DNA of 64,000 nt from Telmatactis stephensoni (taxonomy: Eukaryota; Cnidaria; Anthozoa; Actiniaria; Isophelliidae). The stretch spans positions 62,001 through 126,000 of the forward strand of contig JALIZF010001820.1 in assembly GCA_029948255.1 (NCBI GenBank). The letters are read 5' to 3'. The number at the start of each line of letters is the position of its first letter. Position 1 is the stretch's first letter. Below the pieces are notes generated by a model, which was given only the letters and a program-made list of their open reading frames with translations, was not told where the DNA came from and searched no databases. The translations under genes were made by a program, and so were the position numbers. Positions 41,701 through 55,342 of the stretch are shown here, one piece after another.

Positions 41701-44700
41701 AACATTTCCGAGCCGAAATGAAACGGTATAAGCAGTTGAACATCGCATAATCTTCTGTTCGAGGAGAATTCCATTTTAAGAGCTTCTTGATGATCAGACG
41801 AGCTTTTGTCCTAGTCTGTTTCATTTTCTACTTTCAAAAGTGCAAAAATAGCCTTTTGAATTGTCTGTTATAGTCATATAGCAAAACGTTGACTGCATGA
41901 CGTAAAGCTTTACTGCACGCTGAGTTTATTTGTTAGAAACAGCACGCCGTTGGAAAATAGATCGTGGGCGGCTGTTTTGCTCATTAATTTTACTTTTGCG
42001 TCTTATTTTATTTTCAAGTTTTGATATGTAGAAATTAAAAGTGTCCCGGAAATCATTACGTCATGCTGTCGACTTTACTTTGCCACGAATGATGTAATAA
42101 TTGGGAATTGGAGCACGTTCAGGGAGAAACCTACTGAACTGTCCACCCTAACGAAGGATTTTACATCAGCCATCTTATAGTCAAAATATAATAGAGCTTA
42201 TATAGTCCTATGAAGTCTTTTGTTATTCAGACATGTTCCGTTCTTCTATTCAAAAATATTCCATTCTTGTCATTCTTGCCATTCTGCCATTCCATTCTGC
42301 ATGTCACTCTCTACTTACTATTATCTTAGAAGGCAGAGGAATATTTTTTTCTGAAACTCACATTTTTCAAGTTTCGTCAGTTTCCACCCTACCAATTGAT
42401 GCAACTGAGCCTACAAGTTTGGATTATTGTTGAAACAGCACGACACCTGCTAGTTTAGTTAATGGAAAGGACTTCGCAGGGTTTTTGTACATTTTTTAGC
42501 TTATTTCACTTTTCCATCCCGCCGCAGACTTGATGAAACTGTTCAAAAGCGTTCAAGCAAGAATATGTGAAAAAAAATTAATAATCGGTGCTCTCTTCGC
42601 TGCTGTGCGCCGCATTTTGCTTGCTCAAAACTAGAATGCTTGGACTACTAGAGTACACCAGTATACGTGTGACACGTTTTGAAATACAATGCTCCTTGAA
42701 GCTCCGTTTATTAAACAAAAAATATCAATCAATTGTGAGAGTCACACCCGAGGAAAGTATAAAGAATATTGCTGTACTGCAAAAACGCGCGAGTAAATTT
42801 ACTCAAAAAGCTTGAGTAAATCGATGCACCCCCAGTTACTCACTTATATATCCTAGTAAATTTACTCAGTTATTTGAGTAAATGAGTACCCTTTACTCAA
42901 ATAACTGAGTAACTGCGTACCCTTTACTCAAATAACTGAGTAAATTTACTCGGATAAGTGAGTTACTGTGGATGCATCGATTTACTCAAGTTTTTAAGTA
43001 AATTTGCAGTGTTGGTTTCAATAATCATTTTCCTGAGAATGAATCGATCGAAGAAGCAGTAGCCATGCTGGATGAACGAACAACGGACGCCAATGAGAAA
43101 TCTTTTGTTGAAGCACAGAGCCCCCTAATTCATTAATTATGAATTTTCGAGATTAATTCAAATTAAACTTATAAAATACCACAAACCTTTATTATTGTTT
43201 GTCATTTGGACGCGAGCGCATTTTAATCCGTTCTGTTAGGGAAAAAATCGTGACACATAGCGTACAAACACCAAATTTCGTACAAATGATCCTTGTGGTA
43301 TATGAAACAATTTAAGAAGGGGTGCCACGAAATTCGAGTATCAGAAAGAGTTTTTTGAACACGGCAATTTCTTGTCATTTTTGCTTTACATTATGCAAAT
43401 AAGAAAATTTTAATGCCCGAAAATTTGAGCATATTTTGGCTTTTATTGTGGATATGTCTCCATGGATAATGAAATAAATATCTGTTAAGCGAAAGGAGCA
43501 TATACAAATGCCTTAAACGCCCTCAGGTTTCTACTGTATAAGTACACTAATTGTCACGAAGGACCGTGACTCAAAACATTTGCATAATTTCGGCAAGAAC
43601 TTCGTTGTAGCTGCATTAGCCAACTTAAATGGTTAATTTAAGGTGGCTCAACTGGGTTTTGTGTGAAGCGCACCTCCGCTGTTTTATCGCAAACTGATGC
43701 GTCGCGGCAAAAAACCTAATTTCAAAAAAATTCCACAGCAAGTCTAGGAATAGATTAAAGTTTAAACGGCTTTACTTTTAGGACGTCTCGATCGGAAAAA
43801 GCTTTTTTGAGCTCATATTGTCGACACATTTAATAACTGTTCGTTTGGAAAAGTAGAACAAAATTGCGTCGCACGATTTTGAGAAATATGAATTTAGGGC
43901 AAGTTGATAGAGGTGCGCCTTTTCATCGTTTGCTTATCATTTCACTTATCTTTATAAAAAGCTAGAAAACTTAAGATTCCCTCGATTAATTTTTTCTAAC
44001 TTCAGTATCAGCGTTTTCATCAAGTTGGTTCCGGCTTAATCCTACATATTTCATGGCCATTGAAGCGTTGTAAGATATCCAAAATATATTATAAAAACGT
44101 AAATTTTTAGGCCGCTTACTTCGGGTTGACGTTGTTTTGGTCGTCAAGCATCTCCATTGTCCAGTTTTTTTCTGAACTTGTGAATTCCGATTCCACATAG
44201 AACGGAGGTGCGCTTCAAATACTAACCCAGTCGAGCAACCTTAAGAACGTTACATCAGTTGAATCTAGTGAAAACGATGCTTTGCTATATTGCTTCCTGT
44301 GGCTTCATTAAGCCATTCTGATGAGCTTTTTAACAAAATCGTTCAAGCAGTTCTTGAAAACCGAAAGAACGCTCTAAGCCGTACATTTGGGGACTGAAAC
44401 TCGACGAACGAATTCGTTCTCGATTTTGTGACCGAGATAGTGCTCAACGTAGCAAAATTTAAGACCAATAAGATGATTTTTACGAGTTTTGAATATAATT
44501 TTAGCTAGTCTTCTTAAACAATATTAAGCATCTTGGTTGGATATATTCTCCCACATAGACTTTTTGATGTAGAAAATCTCAGATTCGCTAGTTATGCTAC
44601 CTGCGGACTGTGTATATATTTTTTGTAATATACTGTGAATTAAATAAAGTATTATTATTAGTGATTAGTTTCTAAACTGAAGAAAAATGAAAGTCCTCAA

Positions 44701-46514
44701 AAGGAAGATTCGACTCGAAACAATTTCAGAGTTTTCCGGCTTGAGAGTTGAGAGATGAAGCCCAGGTTGCTAGTGCTCTGCGGTTTCTCCTCATACATAC
44801 ATACATACATAACTTTATTTGGTGACGCAGGTTAAAAATTGGCAACTTTACAGCTGTATGATGTGGACCTGCCTAAACTAATAACATCTAAAATTATAAA
44901 TACAAATATGATATTTACAAAATATTAAAATAAATTAAATAAATAAATAGATAAAATTGCTAATAATAATAAAAATCTAATTTCTTGTTGTGTATTTTCT
45001 TGTTGTGTATTTTCTCCCTTCTCCTCTCAACCGCAGACCGCCAATAACGCAGGCCAAGATAGATAGAAAAGAAACATATATGAAAGGAAACAGGATGCCC
45101 AATCGATGTTAACTATTTGTATCCTTAGGTTTGAGTCTCTTCATTACGCCTAACTACATCATTGGTCCAAATGACATCAGCATCCCAAGAGGCATTGCAG
45201 GGGATATGTTCTGCCGACTTCTCTATTCGCAATGCCTTGTGTTCACATTGGGGATTGTTTCTGTTTACACGTTGACCTGTATGGCTGTTGAACGATGGTA
45301 TGCTGTCAGTAAACCGCACAAGTAAGTTGACATTCAGACACTTCTTTTCCTTAATTAAAGCAAACCTTGCATGATCCCCTCGCTGCAGAGATAAATCTAC
45401 AAATGCTAACTTGTAGATTAAGCTTCAAAATACTATACGGAAAGAATTCTGAGAAGTGGACGGGCGTTTGTTGTAGTAGGTGCAATCGAAACCGTGAAAA
45501 ATTGCGAGCAAAATTTGCATTGTTAATCGTGGAGGTACATAAGTCACATAACGAATCCCACTAGTCTGTCCAGCTATTGAGCGAACACCCGGCATTTTAG
45601 CGAGGCCTCCCGTTTCAAACATAAATCCATTTTTTCTCTTAGTATGATCACTTTTGGATAAATGAGTGTACGGTCGTTGAATTGTATGCTTTGTGTTCTT
45701 TTCAGGTATAAACAAGTATTTTCCAAAAACAAGAAATACATTTACGTTGCAATCGTCTGGGTCTTGTCGTGTCTGCTGAATTCACCACATGCCTTAGAAA
45801 TGGAACTCACCATTAACAATGCATCTCAACCAGAATGTACTTGGGTTACCTACCATAACAAACGTAGAAACCAGACACGCCGTGGCCTTCCTGGAATTCC
45901 TGGGCAAATATTTCTTACCAGTATTCATCAGCTGTGCAACATTCATCAGTCTTATGTTCACAGTCAGAAAACCCAACAGCCTGTTTCTACGTCGTCATGG
46001 CAACGCTGGAGTTCGTCTACTGCGCATGTGCACTTTCACTGCTCTCATCCTGGCATTTTGTTGGTTTCCAAACCAGTTCTACTACTTGCTGTTCAAGTTC
46101 AATGTAACGCAGTTAAATGTCCCCGGGCACCACGTGACCGTAGTGTTATGTATGTTTAACTCATGTGTCAACCCGTGGGTGTACTGCGCTACAAATAAGA
46201 CCTATAGAAGGAAGTTTGCTTCTCTGCTGCAGAAATGCTTTCCAAGGTTGGTCGAGTGTGACGGGACAACATCAGCGGTGTTAGATGGATCGACAGTTAC
46301 AGGGAAAGAAGCCCGTGAAGTCAAGACACTATCTACACTGAGGTCTTCCACTTGTACTCTTGATAAGATCAAACAGTTTGACAATGCAGGCATTACCTAC
46401 AGCCAGTCAGATGATCTTGAAGTTATTGAACTAGCAAAACACGAACCAGTTGTGAAATCTGCCGAGTGTTCTCAAATTGGTCGAATTCCCAGTCCTTCAG
46501 ACAATGTTCTTTAG
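38773..46514 (+). CDS. Class A (rhodopsin-type) GPCR 1, three exons, frame change in exon 3
   Basis: Exon 38773-38935 has TM1 (with SCNALF) and TM2 (SLAVTDML), ending G before GTAAAA. Exon 45129-45321 has FITPNYIIGP, the TM3 cysteine (DMFCRLL) and MAVERWYAVSKP. Exon 45706-46514 holds TM4-TM7. Joining phases fit. In exon 3 the frame to about 45855 reads SCLLNSPHALEMEL and PECTWVTYHNK. TM5 onward (AFLEFLGKYFLPVFIS, FCWFPNQFYYLLF, NSCVNPWVYCATN) is in the next frame, so one base too many (or two too few) lies near 45858-45880 in the second extracellular loop. Without the shift the protein would be about 390 residues. It is most like the GPCR at 56053. Ligand unknown; the pattern is of peptide-type cnidarian receptors. 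Either a recent pseudogene or an assembly indel. Confidence 0.85.
41308..41612 (-). mobile_element. tRNA-derived SINE in GPCR 1 intron 1
   Basis: On the minus strand the head reads GGTGACATGGTTGGCCGAGT then GGTGAGAGCACCGGCC, a Pol III A box of the Ser/Leu tRNA type. About 30 bases later comes GGTTCGGGTTC, a B-box-like sequence. The body (CCGGGTTCTCCAGTTTTTCC) and a TTATTATTATT-type tail follow. A body fragment recurs at 19440. It is not a functional tRNA, since it cannot form the cloverleaf acceptor stem. Confidence 0.75.
42783..43012. mobile_element. MITE built of GAGTAAATTTACTC repeats
   Basis: The ends (CTGCAAAAAC... and ...AAATTTGCAG) are inverted, and the interior repeats palindromic GAGTAAATTTACTC and CAAATAACTGAGTAA units. 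CGATGCA.CC segments are also paired. It sits in GPCR 1 intron 1. Confidence 0.7.
43642..44240. mobile_element. TTAA-flanked DNA element 3
   Basis: Ends GGTGGCTCAACTGGGTT and AACCCAGTCGAGCAACC, extended inward by GAAGCGCACCTCCG and its complement, lie between TTAA at 43638-43641 and 44241-44244. It is 599 bp with no transposase and has a different end sequence from elements 1 and 2. Confidence 0.8.
44790..45128. repeat. Simple repeats before GPCR 1 exon 2
   Basis: CATA repeats (44793-44812) are followed by AACTTTATTTGG and AT-rich text, possibly the tail of an old retroposon. The polypyrimidine-AG before exon 2 (TTTGTATCCTTAG) is weak but usable. Confidence 0.4.
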
Positions 46515-49500
46515 TGTTCTATATTCATAAAATGTACAAGATTGTAAAATTAATGATTGTATATAAATGTCAGTATTATCTTTTGGATTAGCTCAGAATG
46601 GTCCTTGTACAGAGAGTGCGGTACCAAATCATGAAACCTTTTGAGCAACATGTTTACAACTGGCAGTGAAATGTTGCTCCTGCTTATGCTCAGGCTACGC
46701 GGAACTTGTTGCATAAAAAAGCTTTGATTTATTTTTTTAAATTATTGATATCTGCAAAATTTCGTAGCTCAAGTAGAAAGCGATTTAACGTTCCGCAACA
46801 AAATTTGAATCGATCTGCTGTCTGTTTTACCACTATCTTTACAACTTTTCAGGTACGCAATAATTGACTTTTCTTGCTTAAATGGCAATATGAGCTCTGC
46901 GACTGAGGCCTGAAAGACTGACATGCGCGTAAGGTTACACAATTTTGGTGCATCGTCTAAAAATATCACTAAAAAATATAGTCACAAAACTGACGTTCAC
47001 TTTGAAGTGGGATTAGGATTTAAATATTTGAGTAGAAACGTTAACCCATGCAACTATACGTTCATATTTTCTGTGGTTTCTTTAGTCTGCGAAACGTTGC
47101 GCAAGTGTGGGGGGGGGGGGGGGGGGGGGGGGGAGGTCTCGACACCAAAAGTTCGAATCAGCCTTGGATGTACACATGAATTCTTGTGTATAATTTCACT
47201 TTATCGAGCATAATTTTAATCAATGGTATGAAATGGAAGGCTTATAGACAAATGTACAAATATTTGTACAATTAATTGTTTGCCTATATTCCTTGACTTG
47301 AAACAGTTGCTCGAGGTTCACTTAAATGTAACTGCATTATCAGTTACTAAACTTGTAGTTTTATTTTATTCATTCATCGTTATATCATTCATTATTATCT
47401 ATAACGATTGATTGTTTTGTACATAACAGTTACGGCTGATGTGCCTTCTTACTTATCAAAGTAGATATATTTTGGTTTTAAAAGCAAAAGATACTTAGAT
47501 CATAGTAATTTGTGTTGCCCTTATTAGTCAGAATGATAATTAACGTTTGAAATAAATCATTTCTCGTAAGATATTTGTTAATGTTGTTGCAAGTTGGAGA
47601 AGAGAGTGCGGGAGTATGCTCCTCCGTGCAACTTGCAATGCATGTGCAATGACATTGCAAGTTGCAAAAAAAGGTGAATGATCTCGTACTTTGGGCAAGT
47701 TGAGACGTAAGTTCAAAGGGCAAAGTCAAGTCAAGGGCAATTTATTTTACTTCGAAGCGTTGGGAGAGGTTGCCCGATTTTCCCAAGCCAGGGGCTCGTG
47801 TTTAAGCTTTCGAAGTGTGCGCCCTTTGCTCCCTCTCTCCATCAGTGCTCCGTTTTATGGGTATTTAAAGCTAAATAAAGCTACACGGAAAGGAAAGATG
47901 TCGAAACAAAGATGCGAAGTCACTTATGGGGCGCCTTCCGTTAAAAAATTCCGAGTTCATAGTAAGCCAGTAACCATACACACACACAAAAAAGATAAAT
48001 TGCTTCAATATTGATATATATTATATTTAACTAAAATTTATTTTTGGGCTTCCTGTGGTCATTGCTGTGAAAGTTCATTGGATAAGCACTTCTATAATTA
48101 CGTAATTATATTTAGTAATACACATATTATAGTCAGGTGATTCAATTCGGTAGACAATCCAACATTGCATTGATGAAGGTAAGTTGAATTTTACTTTCTC
48201 TAGTAGAAAACAGTTTTCTTATCAACAACAAGCAGTTCATTTAAGTTTTATTTTAACATTAACTTTTCCCAATATAAGGAACATATATCAGGTCCTCGAT
48301 TGCGCTAAAGACGTCTATAGCGTGCTAACCCGCAATTAAATGTCCAAAAAAGACACGGATTTTACTCAGGATTATCATGATCAATACTAATCGTCCTTCG
48401 AATTATCGCGAGCTCAGAGGAAGAGAGGCAAGCCAAGAGAGGTTAGCCAAAAGTAGCCTTTAAGTCAATTGAACTATTTTAAGTTGCCTTAAAACGCCTA
48501 AAAACGAACGCCTAAATTGTCAATTTTCTAAATGAAAGTGTTACTGAACTGTTAAACCACTTTCCACTGAAAATACTTCAAATTACTTTTTTCGTAAGCT
48601 TTGTGTTTATGGTACTTATGTTTATTTTTAAAATTAATTGGGAAATATTCTTTAGTGTAGTTGCTACAGATCTAGATTCCCTTTTTGTCCATTTCTTTGG
48701 TGAACAGCTGCAGCAATTTGTCCGACGACATTGTCTACTTTCTGAATAAACGTTTTGTCGAATAACTCCCTGTTAAACTAAATCCGAATTCAGAGGATAT
48801 TTTTTTGTTTTCAATATCAAGTAATAATATTTCTAGAAGTGCCAAAAACTTGCCCCTTTTAATCCAAATTTTCGTTTTGGATTAACACTCAAATTCTATT
48901 TCTATCAGTTAGGAATTGATCTACTAAGATACTATGCTTGTTTAACTACAGTCTTTTGAATTGTACAAAATCAGTGGTTATCCTGTATTTTCATTCAAAT
49001 TTAGCAACTTTCGAGCTGAATGTCAAGAATCATATGGCAAATGAGCGAAAAAGGCCTAAAACTCAAATTTTTACTTTGGATTAACACTATTATCCAACTT
49101 GTATTAGTCAAAACCACTTACAAATCAACAACCTAAACTTTTTGAAAGTAATTACGTTAGCTTTGTACAACAGTTACTCTTCAAGTGAATAGATTTTGTT
49201 GCCCAATGCTTGAACGTGAAAAAAATCCTCTAAAAACAAACAAAAAAATTTCGTGAGCTTTTTGCTCATATATATTTTGCTTTTACATCAATGCACGAGG
49301 GAATAGTTAACAATTATTCCACGAAATCGAGTCGTATGTCATGAGAGACGAAGTTATCAACTGTCTTTTACTTGGCTTAAGCTTGGTTGTCCTTTCACAC
49401 GATTATTTAAAAGCTTATTCTTAGAGGGTAGTCCCGCCTGTTCTTGCACATAATCACAATCTTGCAAGAATCAATTGCCAATCAGGAAATTGCCATTCAA

Positions 49501-51070
49501 GACAAGAGTAATTTGAAAGTCAGCCAGATTGGACATTTTCAAGATAAAAAAAAGCAATTTAGCTCCGTGAAGGAAGTTGTCAGTTCTTCTCCTACGTGTG
49601 TCCTTTGCAGAAAGTTTTGGATCAAAATATGTTGACTAGGGAAACTAGTCTGCTGCAAAACACTATTTTCGACGAGCGGATTATGAGATATTTTATGAGA
49701 TAATTTTTTTTCATAAAGCAGTTGAGTCAATGATCGGCTACCAACGCTGACTGCTATCTTAATGAAAACTCTTTACAAAGACGTCAAGAATACCTTTGAA
49801 TAAAATATACTTCAGCCAATGTAAACAATGAACAATTTAGAACCAAAGCCGGCTAACTTGACTGATCCACTAAGGATTTTGGGAGTCAAACTTAACTTTC
49901 ATATATTGTGAATTGATTAACTATTAAAATATATAAGATTGGATGGCGCAGTTGTGAAAGTTTTTGACTTCGTTCGAACCAGATGAACCGTGTTCGAGAT
50001 ACCTATGAAATAAAGAATTTGTTCTGTTCTTTTCTACTTCTCTTTCTCTTTCTTTTTCCTTAGATTACCCTTCGTTCTTGTTAAAAAAGGAACAGCATTC
50101 ATTCAATGATATAGAAAATTGACTTTCCTTTTCATAAATATCAATTCATCATGAGATTATCTAAATGAAATTGCTTTGAAATTTCATTGGATAGGCACTT
50201 CTATCACGTGATACATACATAATAGTCACGTGATTCCGGTAGACAATATAACAGTGCATTTATGACAGAAAGTCGAATTTTCCTTTTTCTCAGCGGAAAG
50301 CCGCGCACTAACCAACTGTGCCATCCTTGAAGCAAGTCACAAATGGCCGATTAAAGCGCAGGTGCTCCACATCACCGACAGATCCAATCTCACACATCTC
50401 GTCTTATCGCAGACCAATAAAAAGTTATGAATATTGTGAAGAGAGTTGCGCCCGTCTGATATCTCACCAGCAAGTTGCAATACGTTCTGCTTTCGTCAAC
50501 ATTGCATTGCAAGTCGCAAGAAAAATTGACTCATATAACAAGACTTTAATTTCAAAAGTTCCCAAACATTTCTATAATTAAACACTTTGCGTACAATTGC
50601 AGCGCGCATGCAACAGCATTGCATTACATCATCAAGTTCTTTGCTGCTTCCATTTCTTGTATCAGGATTTCTGAGTGTGGTCATCGTTGCGTCATGAGCT
50701 AAAATTACTCGGGAGGTAGTCTCTGGTATGTTTACTGATATGATTTATTGTGTGGATGTTGCAAAAACACAGCTCCATCTACTGTATCGTTTCAGGGATT
50801 GATCGACGCAGACCATTAGCATTGGTGACACACGCCACCTTTCCCCTCCCCTCCTCTCCACCTCCCTCCCCTCCCTTCCCAATAAGTGCTGCGTTCATTT
50901 CGTTAAATAGTTACATATCTATTTAGAACCTAGAGGCTTTCTTCAAACCAATAACAAAAAAACAAATAAACAACAACAACAAAAACAAACAAACAAAACA
51001 ATATAAAAACAAAACAACTGTTTGTGATTGTTTGAAAAAGCAATATATTTCAGTGAATAAAATGTACTTG
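46515..51070. other. Intergenic region between GPCR 1 and GPCR 2, first part
   Basis: A run of about 27 G lies at 47107-47133. Repeats of GCAAGTTGCAA type occur at 47585-47680 and 50470-50525. A duplicated segment (about 48045-48235 and 50165-50300) shares AGTTCATTGGATAAGCACTT-like and GGTAGACAAT.CAACA.TGCAT text. CT-rich strings lie near 50845-50880. No gene recognised. Confidence 0.5.
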
Positions 51071-51248
51071 CAGGGGCGTATCCAAGGGGGGGGTCCCAGG
51101 GTGCCCGTGACCCCCCTTTGAAAACAAAAAGATGATAGAAATAAAAGAATCTGACTGGAGAAAGATTGAGAAATTGGAAGTGTGACCCCCCTTTGGTGGA
51201 AAATGGAAAGTGTGACCCCCCCTTTGAAATATTCTGGATACGCCCCTG
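51071..51248. mobile_element. MITE with CAGGGGCGTATCCA ends
   Basis: CAGGGGCGTATCCAAGG at the left is inverted at the right (TCTGGATACGCCCCTG). The bases ACTTG stand outside both ends (51066-51070 and 51249-51253), a possible 5-bp duplication. The interior has three GTGACCCCCCTTTG units. Confidence 0.75.
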
Positions 51249-51559
51249 ACTTGTACATTTCTAAAACTCGTGTTGTCGTAGTCAGTTTTATAATCATTGC
51301 CAACGCTAGCCGTTTGTGGTTGTTTGAAAAATTGCTTTAATTTATTCAAAGTGCTAAAAAACAAACAAAACAATATAAAAACAAAACAACAACAACGACG
51401 ACGACAACAACAAAACAGGACTGAAATTTGATACTCAAAAGGTCGTACAACGTCCTAGCACCTTGTATCCGAGTCAGTGCTGGACGACCAATTGGAACAT
51501 TGGGCTCCTGGAACAACGTAACAACTTAAGTTCGGAGATCGAACGGAGATATCATGTGA

Positions 51560-51711
51560 CTAGAGTGGTTTTCATATGAGTGACAACACTGTACGGTTAC
51601 GATACGATACGGGTACAGTAGGAATTTCGAATGTTTTTATAGAAACTATGATACTGGTACAGTTACGATACGGTACGGTAAGTTTCCCACTCATACGAAA
51701 ACGACTCTAGT
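51560..51711. mobile_element. 152-bp palindromic MITE
   Basis: CTAGAGTGGTTTTCATATGA at the left is inverted at the right (TCATACGAAAACGACTCTAG). Inside are GTACGGTTACGATACG and its partner and direct repeats of GATACGGTACGG. Confidence 0.75.
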
Positions 51712-54700
51712 TTGGTGATGATATCGTTACGGCTACTACCGTCAGAATCCTTGATAGTGCGTGGCTTTAAGTATAAACGTGTTTGGATGTTAGACAATGG
51801 GAAGTGAGAGATTGATTTAAGTGGCAATTGAGAAAACCTATATTTAGATCAGTAAATACAATAAAAGCCAATCAGAAAAGACTTCGTTAATTTTGAACCT
51901 GACGTCCCATAATCTTCTGCACGCGTGTTTCTCTTTTTGGCTCGTGTTTGTGAAAACCATCTCAATTTTTCAGCTGAGATAGTATTGATATGATTTTGTA
52001 TTATGTTACTAATACTGAAATAATAAGCATTATAAATAAAATAACGAACCTTCTGGAATGCTTAACTGCTTATATCTGATTTTACAATGGAAATCAGTCA
52101 AGTGAGAGGAGTTTTTCTGTTTTAACGAATTACGTGTCCTATGTCAAGCTAATAAGCTGCCAAGTCCAATTGTGACGAGTAAACAGTAATAATGTTTTGG
52201 CAGAGATGAAATGGCATGTCGGCGGTAGAAATAATATAATATTTAAATGAAGGATTGTTTTTGACTTTTTCCCTTTCTTATTCAAACACAGATCACTCGA
52301 GTGAATTTACAAATAAATCGAAATCTTTTGTTACACGTAAACAAATAAAAATTGCTCTTTGTACAGTTTGTTTTTTCTGTATTACCGGATCTTGACAAAT
52401 ATATCTGCCAGTTCCTGCCGACCCACCAGCTTGTCTATCATTTTCTGGGACATTAGAAGCCTTCTGCTGTGTCGGTGTGCATGCTGCTTTTTAAAAGCGT
52501 GACACGGAAACGGAACGTACTGCTATCGATCTAACTCTTTGGGGAAATCTCCGACTTTGAATTTGAGTTCATTTGGTAAGTGAAAATCAAGTAGGATTTT
52601 ATTTCCAGTTAAATTGCTCTGTCGAGATCCACAGGCTTTACATATAATTTCGCACGAAGTTGGACTTGAGCCGTCCAGCTGGAAATTAGTAATAACAAGT
52701 GAAACTGAGGTATTTCTAAAATGAAAGATGGCTTCTTTCCTAAAAAAATAGATGTTTTTCCAACGTTCGCTGTCTGTATTGAATGTGATAGTATTAGACT
52801 TTAACACAAGGAACTAATGCAATAGCAAAAACACAATTAGTTGGTCTGCGAGCCATGTGGTAAAAGCGGAAAAATGAGGTAGTTAACTGAACTAATTGCT
52901 TGAGAACTGATTTTCCTTGTACATGTAGCACACAATTTTGACACAAGGACTGAAATGATCGCAGAAGATAATTAACTTGTCTGGGGCACATTACGGATAC
53001 ACTAGAAATGTGGAAACACTAGAAATATAGTTGAACTAATTTCCTTATAAGGATTTTCCATGCTTTTTCAATGTCCAGCATCTTTATCGACTGTAGCAGT
53101 AATCACACAGAAATAATTACCTGTTCTCCAATATTGCGTTCTAGATGCAGAGTAAAAGCGGAAATAATAGAAATGAGGTAATCAAAATAATCTGCATAAA
53201 AATTACCAGTTGATTTTAATTAACAGAAAATGGAAGCTTACAAAAAACCAACGATAATAATATAAAACGCAGCCGAAATTGCTTATTTTACATTTCGAAA
53301 CATTGGCCGGGTCGAAGCTGAAAAAGTTTATCTGATTTATGTTGACACGATTTTGATATTTTTTCGGCTCTACGAAGTAAGAGCAGTTGGCAAAGAAACC
53401 TCGATATTTTTCTTTAGAAAAAAAAATATTAAAAAGTATTGATGATTGAGAAATATTAAGAACCATATAAGTCTGCTCATATCTGCAAGAGCTTTATTGA
53501 TTCATTGAGTATTGTTGATATTTATTTTAAGAATGTCAGAATTATTTCATGTAAACACAGTCACTGGGATTGTTTCATTTCTTTAGTATTGATATTTAAG
53601 TTGTGGCTATAAACTGACATTATTTTGGACAATTTTTAATTTGGTTTGTCAATAGGGCCTCGCAGTCTGATTGTCCTTTAAGAAGTGGGTTTCATTTGTG
53701 GCGGTCAGATTGATCAACATTCTAGTATCAGCGCAATTGATTTAATTCAAGTGACGTGATCAACTACTCGTGACGCTTTCATTTTGTAACTTTCGTGCCT
53801 AAACTTGTTTCGTATCACGTTGTTCTTTGTTCGTATTAATTGCTACAAGTTTTATTTAATCTCTACGGAGTCATGCTAATCAGATGAAGAGCACACCAAT
53901 TCTCTCAAGTTTTATTACCAAGCGGAAATTGATATCCTATATATTCTAAATAAATATCAAAGATGTGCAGTTGAACGATTACTTGTCTTTGAACAAGCTA
54001 TACGGAAATCATTAAGCAAAGAAACGTGATCCTATTCTTGTTTTCTTTCTCGATACATATGAATTGAGCACTGTTTGATCTGTTTGGTGAGTTTGGTAGA
54101 TTTATTTTTTGAATTTTTTGGAAATCCTCTTGAAACCCTTGACAACATTTAATTGTCCTCGCGTTCATGTCGTGTCATTTCTTTCTTTCTTTCTCTTATT
54201 CTTTCTTTCACTTTCGCCTCAAAATTAGCTCAAGTTTATACCATTCAGTAATATATATTCAGATCACATACACTCGAAGGCTCCTTGTGGCTTCAGCGAC
54301 AGGGCATTTATCCAATTCACTTTTCCGGATCCCCGCCGAATTACACTTCAACTCGTGATTGGACAGAGTAATCTCATACAATTACTATATCAATCAAATC
54401 CACGACTTGAAAATTACCTTTGTTTGTGCGCATTTTGAAGCAATTCTGAAAAGGTCTACTGTACATGCATGTACTTACAAACCAAATTTATACATCAATA
54501 CGTAAGCAAGCTAGAAATTCGTATAGAGATACTGCGTGCCTGACGGAAATCGTACGTTACTCGCAGATATACGTATCATACGTAATGAAAGTTGCGTAAT
54601 TGATAAGTTCAGCAATCTGCCATCAATATCAGAGATTTGGTAAAAGTTTACTTCGAAGAAATCCTTCCTATTGGTTGTCTGCGCGCGAAACTATATTTAT

Positions 54701-55342
54701 GTGCTGCGCAATTCGACCTCACATACTATGTAATATCGTTTTGATATTTTAGCTACCAAAAATTAACGATTGTCTGGTTAGTAATTATTAGCAATTACGT
54801 ATTAGTTGCTATTCGCATGCTGTCATTTACGAGTCAGTATATATCAGTTATTGAAATAACTTCAGTGCTTTACGTTTCTCGTTTTATCACTAGTGCAATT
54901 GCTGACAGTGTTTGCGTGATTCCCGTCTCGATGTTAACATTAATATTAACGATTTTTAAAACTTCTGAGAATGTATTTTTGTCTTTTGTTTTAAATTTTT
55001 TCCAGCAGATCTGTTGGTAACGATCAACAGGACGTCCTATTATTTTAGACTCTAATTTGGTCTTTAATCTTAAATGAAATGAAAACGACCGTTTCTAAAA
55101 AACGTTCAGATTAATCACAAATGAATCGAAGCTCATTACGCGGGAATCCTGAATAAATCTGAAATCAAATGAAACATATTTCATTTCGATCAATATTGCA
55201 CTAAACAGATTGTTTTCTGAGAATCTACTAAGCTATATGAAGTCCCTTCGGCCATCATCTACAGTCAGAGCTGCTCAATTCGATCTTTAAACTGAAAGGT
55301 GAATCACGCCTACTTTACTGATTGTTACTTTACCAAAGTGCT
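51712..55342. other. Intergenic region, second part
   Basis: No exon or RNA gene recognised. The minus ORFs at 52523-52807 and 52794-52991 are adjacent and free of low complexity but resemble nothing I know and lack splice support. Confidence 0.4.

Noticed and set aside
42905..43010. Short spaced palindromes that could be mistaken for a CRISPR-like array
   Set aside because: The GAGTAAATTTACTC units are part of one palindromic MITE in a eukaryotic intron, with no spacer structure.
45662..46159. Continuation of GPCR 1 exon 3 in its first frame to the stop near 46159
   Set aside because: After about 45860 this frame loses all GPCR character (Arg/His-rich, no membrane segments), while the neighbouring frame carries TM5-TM7, so the first frame is a shadow there.
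47691..48014. 107-residue plus-strand ORF
   Set aside because: Basic and repetitive-free, but no family resemblance. It ends in a CACACACA run and partly overlaps a duplicated repeat block.
52523..52991. Two adjacent minus-strand ORFs, one with CEIICKACGSRQSNLTGNK
   Set aside because: They look less like simple sequence than other ORFs, but I recognise no domain and see no convincing splice or start context.
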